Part shown: positions 53,822 to 61,248 of the stretch, piece by piece | Layout: each line of letters opens with the position of its first letter | How positions within the stretch are numbered: position 1 is the first letter of the stretch | NCBI RefSeq assembly: GCF_039724765.1 | Contig: NZ_CP155733.1 | Span: 20,065-84,064, forward strand | Direction of reading: 5' to 3' | Length of the DNA stretch: 64,000 nucleotides | Source of the DNA: Sagittula stellata E-37 | GTDB lineage: Bacteria; Pseudomonadota; Alphaproteobacteria; Rhodobacterales; Rhodobacteraceae | The notes under the pieces: model-generated | Seen by the model: the letters and a program-made list of their open reading frames with translations, nothing else | What the model was told of the DNA's origin: nothing | Database searches by the model: none | Position numbers and translations under genes: made by a program

Positions 53822-54712
53822 GTGAGCAATTTTGCAAGCGCGCAGCTCGATTTCGGGACGTTGCACGGGATCAATCGCGCGACGCGTCCCGCTTTCCCGC
53901 TGATGGAGCGCATGACCGTCGAGCGCGGCACCGCCGAGGATTGGGAACTGCTGCACCATCTGCACTACAAGACCGAAGGCAACGCGGTCGGCACGAAATA
54001 CTGGCGCCTGGCGCTGGAGGGCGAGACCATCGGCGTCCTGGTCCTGGCGCAGCCGACACCGCTGCTGAAGGAACGCCACAAGGCGATGGAGTGGTACAAA
54101 CCCGGCGGCGACACGCACCTGTCGAACGTCTTCCGCTACAAGATGGTCAACGAGGACTTCACCGTCGTCTCCCGGCTGGTGCTCGACACGGTCTTCCGCG
54201 GCGTGGGCGTCTCGTACCGCTTCCAGAATCTCGTCGCCCGGCTTTCGGGCAAGAAGTACGTCGAGATCCAGTCGGCGATGTCGAAGTACAACCACTTCGC
54301 GCAGCGGGCGGGCTTCCGGTTCGTCAAGCCGATGCGGTCGAACACCTTCGAGCAGGGCGTCCGGTTTTTCCGGCAGCACTTCGATTCACACCCGGCCGAC
54401 GGCGTCGCAATCATCGCGGAGCTGGACGCGATGCGCCCGCGGCTCCGGGAGATGACCATCGAGGCGATGCGGGAGTTCTACTACGCCAAGAGCCAGCGGG
54501 AGAAGACCGGCGCGCGGCAGAAGTTCGGCACCTCCCGCGTCGAGCAGATGGAGCTGTCCGATCTCCTGAAGCAGCTCCAGCAGCTCGTTCTCGGATCGCC
54601 GCTCTATGGCATCTACCGAAACCCCGACGCGGGCCTGCAAATCTCGTCGCCAGTGCCCGTCCTTTCCTTCGACGCCCAATCTCCCACGGAGCCCCTGAAA
54701 TGGCGTCCCTGA
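53822..54712 (+). CDS. GNAT-like protein of unknown role
   Basis: A 296-residue protein. About residues 30-200 resemble a GNAT acetyltransferase fold: FTVVSRLVLDTVFRGVGVSYRFQ is like the acetyl-CoA loop (RxxGxG form replaced by RGVGVS), and VEIQSAMSKYNHFAQRAGF follows, a text I associate with the acetyltransferase part of COG2401-type proteins. The C-terminal 70 residues are charged. GAGGAG lies eight bases before the GTG. It overlaps the next gene by 13 bases. The substrate and role are unknown; the similarity is by eye. Confidence 0.6.
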   Translation: MSNFASAQLDFGTLHGINRATRPAFPLMERMTVERGTAEDWELLHHLHYKTEGNAVGTKYWRLALEGETIGVLVLAQPTPLLKERHKAMEWYKPGGDTHLSNVFRYKMVNEDFTVVSRLVLDTVFRGVGVSYRFQNLVARLSGKKYVEIQSAMSKYNHFAQRAGFRFVKPMRSNTFEQGVRFFRQHFDSHPADGVAIIAELDAMRPRLREMTIEAMREFYYAKSQREKTGARQKFGTSRVEQMELSDLLKQLQQLVLGSPLYGIYRNPDAGLQISSPVPVLSFDAQSPTEPLKWRP

Positions 54713-55005
54713 CCCGATTTACCCGCAAGCAGACCGAAATCATGGAGCGCATCAACCGGGGATCGGCCGCCGGGGGCTTCATCGACATCGACGAGCTTCT
54801 GGGGGACCTGAGCTACACCTGCACGAAACAGGCGCTCCAGTGTTCGCTCAGGAAGCTCCGGGACCGGGGACTGATCGAGGACGACTACATCCGGCGGCGC
54901 GGAGCGCGGCGCCGGATGATGTCGCTGACCAGGCTGGGCCGCAGCTTCTTCGATCCGCAGACTGGAGCCTTCGACGTCGTCGTCGAAGGGATCGACGAGG
55001 ACTGA
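54700..55005 (+). CDS. Small winged-helix-like protein
   Basis: A 101-residue basic protein. FTRKQTEIMERINRG, FIDIDELL and CSLRKLRDRGLIEDDYIRRRGARRRMMSLT form a helix-helix-helix-wing pattern typical of MarR/HTH-type DNA-binding domains, ending with an acidic tail. No effector domain is visible. It overlaps the GNAT-like gene, so both are probably made together, and a terminator follows 60 bases later. It may regulate its own operon or act on DNA in the same system. Confidence 0.55.
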   Translation: MASLTRFTRKQTEIMERINRGSAAGGFIDIDELLGDLSYTCTKQALQCSLRKLRDRGLIEDDYIRRRGARRRMMSLTRLGRSFFDPQTGAFDVVVEGIDED

Positions 55006-55031
55006 AGCGACACAGGATTCGCCTCCCGCGT

Positions 55032-55104
55032 CCCTGAAACCTGAAACCTGAAACGGAATTATGAACCCTCCCGCGGCAGCAGCTTCGGGAGGGTTTGCAA
55101 TTTT
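55032..55104 (+). terminator. Rho-independent terminator after the two-gene unit
   Basis: Three direct copies of CCTGAAA (about 55032-55052) are followed by a nine-base stem ACCCTCCCG/CGGGAGGGT (55065-55073 and 55086-55094) with a 12-base loop and TTGCAATTTT. This is the clearest terminator in the window. Confidence 0.75.
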
Positions 55105-55832
55105 GGCTTCTGAGCGGCTTCCTCTATGCTTCAGCGGGGGCATGTACCCCGAGGGGTCGTCCCGCGCTTCAGGGGAGATATTTGCGGGGGCTGCGTCGAT
55201 TTTGGAGCTGGGTCGGGGATGGGATCACTGGAAGCTGACACGGGAAGAGGGGCCGCAGCCTTGAGTGTCAGTTGGAGCTGAGGAAAAGAGGCTTCGCCTA
55301 TGTTTAGCCTATATTTTTGAACCAAATCTGGTTCTAATCCCTCCCGGAGCATCTAACTTACTGAAAATAATTATAAAATCACGTCCCGCGCTCTACAACC
55401 AGAGCGCGACGAGTAGTGCAGATTAATCGTCTTATGCGTTAAGCCATTGAAAACAAACAATTTTCGTCGTTTTGTCAACTGTATCAAAAGAAGAAGTATA
55501 ATATAATTAGATATATATACGTAGTATATATAGATTATTACTACCCGGGCGCGCGCGCGTGCCTGCGCGTACACACGCATACGCATGCGTCAGATTCCCG
55601 GGACTGTCAAGATCGGCGCTCGCGCTGACTTGAGCCGGCATCCCTGCTGTCTGCCGATGCATTGATCGCGAAGCGGCGCGTTCCGCGGGAATGGCCGACG
55701 AACAGTTCCGGACGACACGTAGACCAGCCAAATCGCGCCATAGAAAACCCGGACCGCACTTTCGCCATCCACTGCGTCCGACAGCCCCTGATCACGCTCT
55801 AGCGCACAATTTGCAGACTTGTTTCGCCGAGC
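55105..55832. other. Non-coding region with AT-rich and alternating purine-pyrimidine tracts
   Basis: No gene recognised in about 730 bases between the terminator and the pqiC stop. Positions 55355-55545 are strongly AT-rich, including ATATATATAC runs. They are followed at 55549-55590 by alternating GCGCGCGCGCGTG and CGTACACACGCATACGCATG. The first kind melts easily and the second can adopt left-handed DNA. No iterons or rep gene were found here. Confidence 0.6.
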
Positions 55833-56387
55833 CTAATGCAGCCCCGTCTTCGCGATGAATGTCGAAAGCTGCGCCACTGTTGCCGAACGGGCGGCGGCGA
55901 TCGCCGCCGGACCCTCGGCGGGCAGCGCCGTCTCGATCTCGAAGCGTTTCGCGCGGTCCGGGCCACCCTCCTCCGGGGCGACATAGACCTGCCCCGCCAG
56001 CCGGAAGGTGCCGTGGGCGGTGGCGTAGAAGTCCTGCAGCCGCACATCCACCTTCACGTCCGGGTAGTCGCGGAACGGCCAGGGCTCAGCCGCCACCAGC
56101 CGCCCGGTGATGGCGTCGAGGTCGCGGGCGATCTGCAGCGTCACGGCGCGCGCCGGTTCGTCGGTCCACAGCGGCCCGAGCGGCACGATGGCGCCGTCCT
56201 TGTCCTGCACGTGGATCTCCTCGCCCTGCGCGTAGACCGGGAGGGTGACGGTGGCCACCTCGATCCGGGCATAGCGGGAGGACACCTTCTCCATCGGCGC
56301 GGCGGGCGCTGCGTCGAAGCGCGGTTCGGTCCCGCCGCAGGCCGCGAGGGCCAGCGCGAGGACGGTCACGAGGGGCAGCTTGGTCAT
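55833..56387 (-). CDS. pqiC: PqiC-like outer-membrane-associated lipoprotein
   Basis: A 184-residue lipoprotein of the ABC-type transport auxiliary family (DUF330). The signal peptide ends with the lipobox LAAC, putting Cys at about residue 17. The mature part has RIEVATVTLPVYAQG, the conserved N-terminal strand of PqiC, and ALPAEGPAAIAAA near the end. It probably docks the PqiB tunnel to the outer membrane. Its start is five bases after the pqiB stop. Confidence 0.85.
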   Translation of the reverse strand: MTKLPLVTVLALALAACGGTEPRFDAAPAAPMEKVSSRYARIEVATVTLPVYAQGEEIHVQDKDGAIVPLGPLWTDEPARAVTLQIARDLDAITGRLVAAEPWPFRDYPDVKVDVRLQDFYATAHGTFRLAGQVYVAPEEGGPDRAKRFEIETALPAEGPAAIAAARSATVAQLSTFIAKTGLH

Positions 56388-56391
56388 GGCG

Positions 56392-59175
56392 TCATCGTCC
56401 GGTGATCAGGGAATTGGGGTTGCGCGCGATCTGTTTGGCCAGCCGGTCGATCGACGAGGCGGCCTCCTCGATCTGGCGCAGGGCGGAAGACATCTCGCGT
56501 CCGAAGTCGGAACCGCGCCCGTAGTCGGAGATCGTCACCCCGGCCTGGTTGGCGACGACGGTCAGCCGGTCGGCAAGCGCCGGCAGGGCGCGGCTGGCGT
56601 CCGAGATCGACTCGGCGGCGCGGCGGGCCGCGGCCAGCGTGGCGTTGGCATTGGTCACCACCCCGCCCTGCCGCAGCTCTTCGAGGGCGAGGCGCAGTTC
56701 GGCCAGCGTGCCGTTCAGCTGCGCGGGCAGTTCGCGGGTGCTGGGCTGGTCGACCAGAGCGTCGATGCTGTCCAGCAGCGTGCGGGCCTGCGCGGCCAGT
56801 TCGTCGAGCGAGAGCTGCTCAGCGTCCGACAGCACCGCGCTGGCCTGGTCGGCGATGCCCGGCAGCTTGTCGGCGGTGGTCCCGAGGGTGTCGATCAGCT
56901 CCGAGACGGAGGCGAGAATACGCTCCTGCTGGGCCTCTTCCAGAAGCGCGTTGAGCTTGTCGGAGGCCTGGGTCAGCCCGGCGGCCAGTTCGCCCACCTG
57001 CGCGGGCAGCGCGGCGAATTCCTCGGCGGTCACGATCTGCCGCAGCCCGTCGAGCGTGGCGCGCACGTCGGCGGGCAGCGCCTTCAGGTCCGGGTCGGCC
57101 AGGATCGCGTCGGCATCGTCCAGCAGAGTCGTCACGCGGGTGGCGATGTCCTCCAGCGGCAGGGTCTCGGCCTTCGACAGCACCGCGCCTGCCTGGTCGG
57201 CCAGCGCCGGCAGGGTCTCGGCCGTGGCATCGAGCGAGGCGATAAGCTCGGAGACCGCCGTCACCACCGCCTGGTCCTGCACGTCGCCCAGAAGCGCGTT
57301 GAGCTTGTCGGAGGCATCGGTCAGCCCGCCTGCCAGCGCGCCGATCTGCGCGGGCAGCGCAGCGATCTCCTCGCTGGTGGCGACCGCGCGCACGGCGTCC
57401 AGCGTCGCCCGCAGATCGGCCGGGATCGCGGTCAGGTTCTCGTTGGTGATGAGCGTGTCGGCATTGCCCAGCAGCGTGGACAGTTGCGCCGAAAGGTCGT
57501 CCAGCGGCAGCGCCTCGGCCTTCGCCAGCACCGCGCCCGCCTGCCCGGCCAGTTCGGGCAGGGTCCTGGCCGTCTCGTCCAGCGAGGCGATGAGTTCGGT
57601 CACCGCCGCCACCACCTGCTGGTCGCGGATGTCGCCCAAGAGGCCGTTCAGCGTGGCCGAGGCCTCTGTCAGCCCGCCCGCCAGCTCGCCGATCTGTTCC
57701 GGCAGCGCGGCGACCTCGTCGCTCGCGGCGAAGGCGCGCACCGCCTCCAGCGTCGCCAGCACCGATTCCGGCACCTGCTGCACCTCATCCGATCCCACGA
57801 CGCCGCGCAGGTCGCTCATCAGGCCGATGGCCTCCTGCATGACCTCCTCGACCGGCAGCGCATCGACCCGCGCCAGCAGCCCCTGTGCCGTCGCCGCGAT
57901 GTTGGCCACGTCCGAGGGGGCGGTGGGCATCAGGGGATAGGGTTTGGCATCGCGGTCGAGCTCTGCCGGGGCGACCTCGGCCAGGTCGACGAGGTCGATC
58001 TTCAGCCCGCCGGTCAGCAGCGAGGCGTTGGTCAGGCGGCCGCGCAGACCCGCCCGCACGCGGGTCGCGAGATAGTCGAGGAAGCCCTCCTCGCTCACCC
58101 CTTCCTCCAGCCCGATGCGGCCCGGGTTGATCCGCACGGTGGTGGCCAGCCGGACCTGCGGATCGCCGAAGCGCTCCGGGTCCACGAGGCCGGAGATCGA
58201 CTCCACCTCGCCGATGCGGAGCCCGCCCAGAGTCACCGGCGCGCCCGCGCTGAGACCGGCCAGGTTCTCCTCGAAGATCATCATCATGGTGATCGAGCCG
58301 CCCTCGCCCTCGAGGAAGAAGTCCTCGCGCGCGGTCTCCTCGTCGGGATGTAGGGTGAAGGTGGCGCCGTCCTTCAGCGGCGTGCCGCCGGAGGCCAGGG
58401 TCTCGAAGGTGACGCCGCCGGAGATCAGCGAGGCCAGCGACGAGAAGTCGAGGCTGGCGCCCTGCGCGTTGATCGAGAAGCTGAAACCGGAGATGTCCCA
58501 GAACCGGGTCGAGGAGGTCACGAGCCGGGTGTAGGGTTCCAGCACCACCGCCTGCGCGGTCACGGTCAGCCCGTCGTCGGAGACCTCGGTGCGGCCCATG
58601 CGGCCGACCTTCACCCCGCGGTAGAGGATCGGCGTGTTCTCGGTCGGCAGCCCGACCTCGGAACGGAGGGTGAAGGTCATGCCGCTCTCGCCCAGGGCCA
58701 GGATCGGGGCGTCGCCGGAGCCGACGAAACGGCTTTCGGGCTCGCCCGGGTCGCCGTCCCAGGCGCCGGCGATGTAGACGCCCGACAGCACGGTATCGAG
58801 GCCGGTGACCCCCTGCGCGGTCACCTCGGGACGGACGATCCAGAAGGAGGAGTCGGCATCGACATATTCGGCGATGGTCTTGTCCAGCCGGATCTCGGTC
58901 ACCACGCGGTCCAGATCTGCGGAGAAATGCACGCCCTCCACCACGCCCACGGCGATGTCGCGGTAGCGCAGCTCGGTCTCGTGCGGGCTGACCCCGGCGG
59001 CCTGGTCGAAGGCGACCTCGATCAGCGGGCCTCGGTCGCTCCAGTTCTGCCAGGCCACGCCAAGCGCTGCGAGGATGGCGATCACCGGGATCAGCCAGAT
59101 CAGCGACAGGCTGGTGGGGCGGCGGGACGGCTTCGAAAGCGGCACGTCACGGGTCTGGGAGGACTGATCGGTCAT
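56392..59175 (-). CDS. pqiB: PqiB, MCE-domain intermembrane transport protein, with extended repeat region
   Basis: A 927-residue protein anchored by one N-terminal membrane helix (about 20-45). Three MCE domains follow, marked by TELRYRDIAVGVVEG, TPILYRGVKVGRMG and APVTLGGLRIGEVES. From about residue 420 to 830 a helical region of repeats of about 116 residues (LPAQVGELAAGL, SDKLNALL, SELIASLD) would extend the periplasmic needle. The E. coli PqiB has about 546 residues, so this one is much longer. It overlaps the second pqiA by four bases. Confidence 0.9.
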   Translation of the reverse strand: MTDQSSQTRDVPLSKPSRRPTSLSLIWLIPVIAILAALGVAWQNWSDRGPLIEVAFDQAAGVSPHETELRYRDIAVGVVEGVHFSADLDRVVTEIRLDKTIAEYVDADSSFWIVRPEVTAQGVTGLDTVLSGVYIAGAWDGDPGEPESRFVGSGDAPILALGESGMTFTLRSEVGLPTENTPILYRGVKVGRMGRTEVSDDGLTVTAQAVVLEPYTRLVTSSTRFWDISGFSFSINAQGASLDFSSLASLISGGVTFETLASGGTPLKDGATFTLHPDEETAREDFFLEGEGGSITMMMIFEENLAGLSAGAPVTLGGLRIGEVESISGLVDPERFGDPQVRLATTVRINPGRIGLEEGVSEEGFLDYLATRVRAGLRGRLTNASLLTGGLKIDLVDLAEVAPAELDRDAKPYPLMPTAPSDVANIAATAQGLLARVDALPVEEVMQEAIGLMSDLRGVVGSDEVQQVPESVLATLEAVRAFAASDEVAALPEQIGELAGGLTEASATLNGLLGDIRDQQVVAAVTELIASLDETARTLPELAGQAGAVLAKAEALPLDDLSAQLSTLLGNADTLITNENLTAIPADLRATLDAVRAVATSEEIAALPAQIGALAGGLTDASDKLNALLGDVQDQAVVTAVSELIASLDATAETLPALADQAGAVLSKAETLPLEDIATRVTTLLDDADAILADPDLKALPADVRATLDGLRQIVTAEEFAALPAQVGELAAGLTQASDKLNALLEEAQQERILASVSELIDTLGTTADKLPGIADQASAVLSDAEQLSLDELAAQARTLLDSIDALVDQPSTRELPAQLNGTLAELRLALEELRQGGVVTNANATLAAARRAAESISDASRALPALADRLTVVANQAGVTISDYGRGSDFGREMSSALRQIEEAASSIDRLAKQIARNPNSLITGR

Positions 59176-59816
59176 TCGGTTCCGGGGCTCGGGGGCAGCG
59201 GGGCGGCCGTCTGGCCGTGCGGGACATGGGCATCCCAGATCAGGCGCGTGTCGAACGATCTGGCTGACAGCATGGTGAATATGACGGAGAGCGCAAAGGT
59301 CAATGCCGCCGACCCGGGATGGATGGAGGCCACGACGGACAGTTGCACCAATGCACTGAGGATGGCCACGACGAAGACGTCGATCATCGACCAGCGGCCG
59401 ATGAACTCGACGATCTCGTAGAGGTGCATCTTGCCATGCGCGCCGTGCACCCTGCCGCGCTGCACCGACACCGCCAGGTAGGCGATGGCGATGAACTTGG
59501 CGACCGGGATGATCACCGAGGCGATCAGCACGATGGCGGCGATGGCGATCTCACCGTGGCGGGCGATCTCCACCGCGCCGCCGACGATGGTGTTGGCCTC
59601 GGTGCTGACGAGGGTCGATGTCACGAGCATCGGGTAGATGTTGGCGGGGATGTAGCACAGCAGGCCGGTGAGCCAGAACGCCCAGACCATCTGCAGGCTG
59701 CCCGCGTGGCGCGACTGCAGGCGGTGCCCGCAGCGGCCGCACTCGGGCGTGCCGGCGGGCCAGACGCGGGCGCAGGCGGTACAGGTGACCAGCCCCATCT
59801 CGCGGGCGGTGCTCAT
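59172..59816 (-). CDS. pqiA: PqiA-family membrane protein, second half-size copy
   Basis: A 214-residue inner-membrane protein with an N-terminal zinc ribbon (CTACARVWPAG, CGRCGHRL) and four membrane segments. PANIYPMLV and GRWSMIDVFVVAIL are PqiA signatures. It represents one PqiA half; the E. coli protein fuses two such halves. The start at 59816 is an ATG (MSTAREMG) that leaves the ribbon intact. Its stop overlaps the pqiB start (ATGA). It probably forms the membrane base of the PqiB tunnel. Confidence 0.9.
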   Translation of the reverse strand: MSTAREMGLVTCTACARVWPAGTPECGRCGHRLQSRHAGSLQMVWAFWLTGLLCYIPANIYPMLVTSTLVSTEANTIVGGAVEIARHGEIAIAAIVLIASVIIPVAKFIAIAYLAVSVQRGRVHGAHGKMHLYEIVEFIGRWSMIDVFVVAILSALVQLSVVASIHPGSAALTFALSVIFTMLSARSFDTRLIWDAHVPHGQTAAPLPPSPGTE

Positions 59817-60061
59817 CGCACGCCCGCGCGTCCGTCCACCCGTGACGGTGTGCCTTCGCGGTCCTGCATGCCTGACGTCATCCCCCAATGGCGGGCTGCG
59901 GTGGCAGGCCCATAGTTAGAGGCCTACAGTGGCGGGCCCCGAACCCGGGTGACCCGGGCCCATTCTTTCCGGGACGTGGCAGTGCCCCCGGCACCACAGG
60001 ATAGTCCGGCGCCGGGGCATCGGCAATACGACCGTCCCTTGCGACAGGGGTCGGCGCGCCC

Positions 60062-60754
60062 TCAGCCCGGTTCGCGGGCAGATGCCGTAGCGTCACCCTC
60101 GGCGGCGTCGATGGCCTGCCAGATCGACCAGCTGCACATGAAGCGGTCCGAGATCACCACGATCACCGACAGCGCCACGAACATCCAGAACGCCGAGCCG
60201 AACTCGAGCCGGGCGAGGTCGGAGACCTTCACCAGCGCCACCGCGCATCCGATGGAGAAGACCTCCGTCATCGACCAGGGCTTCAGCTCCTGCGCGGCGC
60301 GGAAGGCGAGGCGGGCGTGGCGCGCGGGTCTCAGCCCCATCTCCAGCGGCGCGATGACGTAGATCAGAAGCGCCACGCGCAGCGCCGGGAGCGCCACGAT
60401 CAGCATCACCGTCGCCACCGAGACCAGAACCAGCACGCCGGAGCGGAAGCTGGTGGCCACGTCCAGCAGCGACACCCGGTTCCCCAGCCCCGCGGCGTTG
60501 ATCGACAGGAAGGGGTGGAAGGCCGCGGCCAACACCAGGACCAGCACCGCCACCGACAGGGCGAGGATGGGGATCCCGGCGTTCCTACGGCTTGAGATCA
60601 GCACCGTGCCGCAGCGGTCGCAGACGGCGCGGCGCCTGGCGGGCGGGGTGCGCGCCACGTAGACCTCGTCGCAGTTCGGGCAGCCGATTAGCGCGGCAGT
60701 GTCCATCCCGGACAGCCCCTTTCCGGCACCCGTGCGCTCGGTCTGAGCTGTCAT
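60062..60754 (-). CDS. pqiA: PqiA-family membrane protein, first half-size copy
   Basis: A 230-residue protein with zinc ribbon CPNCDEVY and CDRCGTVL, then four membrane segments and LKPWSMTEVFSIGCAVALVKV, the counterpart of the GRWSM motif in the second copy. The pair of half-size proteins presumably replaces the fused PqiA. The start at 60754 follows GGAAGGGACCGGAG. A 245-base gap with no obvious gene separates it from the second copy. Confidence 0.88.
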   Translation of the reverse strand: MTAQTERTGAGKGLSGMDTAALIGCPNCDEVYVARTPPARRRAVCDRCGTVLISSRRNAGIPILALSVAVLVLVLAAAFHPFLSINAAGLGNRVSLLDVATSFRSGVLVLVSVATVMLIVALPALRVALLIYVIAPLEMGLRPARHARLAFRAAQELKPWSMTEVFSIGCAVALVKVSDLARLEFGSAFWMFVALSVIVVISDRFMCSWSIWQAIDAAEGDATASAREPG

Positions 60755-60841
60755 CTCCGGTCCCTTCCAAGACATGGCCCGCTGCTGCGGACCTATTCCC
60801 CGCATCCTAGTGCGGTGGCGCGGTACGGGCAACGCAGCCAA

Positions 60842-60930
60842 GGGGTGTTAGATATGTGTTAATATATAGTGTTAGGCCCCTTCTGGATGCAATTTTTTAA
60901 TTTTATTACAAAGGCTTGTTATCCCCCCCC
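60842..60930. other. AT-rich tract before the repeat array
   Basis: The stretch 60850-60930 has several AT runs (TTAATATATAG, CAATTTTTTAATTTTATTACA), followed by TTATCCCCCCCC, partly like a DnaA box. It could be an unwinding element for the adjacent repeats or simply the promoter of the divergent pqiA and yjbH genes. Confidence 0.45.
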
Positions 60931-60931
60931 T

Positions 60932-61170
60932 GTGTGTAAAGTGGTGATTCTGCGTGTGTAGAGTGGTGATTCACCGTGTGTAGAGTGGTGATTCCCGAAT
61001 CGGGGTTGATTTCTGCCATGAAAACAGGGGCGCAAACGCCTGCGACGAATCGGATTTTCCGGGGGGAAGCGTGTGTGAAGTGTCGTTTCCAAATATAGCG
61101 TGTGTGAAGTGTCGTCGCTGCCTATGAATTACTACTCAAGACAAAGTCCGTGGTCATTATCACACACGCT
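60932..61170. repeat. Iteron-like direct repeat array
   Basis: Three copies of GTGTGTARAGTGGTGATTC start at 60932, 60954 and 60976, an exact 22-base period. Two copies of GCGTGTGTGAAGTGTCGT lie at 61069-61086 and 61098-61115, and an inverted AGCGTGTGTGA half-site is at 61160-61170. All share GTGTGTRRAGTG. Two helical turns per repeat and an AT-rich flank are typical of iterons bound by a replication initiator, but operator sites for a regulator of yjbH are equally possible. Confidence 0.75.
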
Positions 61171-61248
61171 CCGCGACGAACGGTGCAAATTTATAGACTG
61201 TAGGCTGGCAAAACCGTAGCAAGAGTTCGGGCCAAGAAGAGCAGAGGT

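Noticed and set aside
56380..58353. A 657-codon plus-strand frame opposite pqiB
   Set aside because: A mirror of the PqiB repeats; composition is typical of antisense frames and pqiB has clear MCE domains.
60932..61115. CRISPR array
   Set aside because: The repeats are 19 and 18 bases long with spacers of only 3 to 11 bases, far too short, and no cas genes are present.
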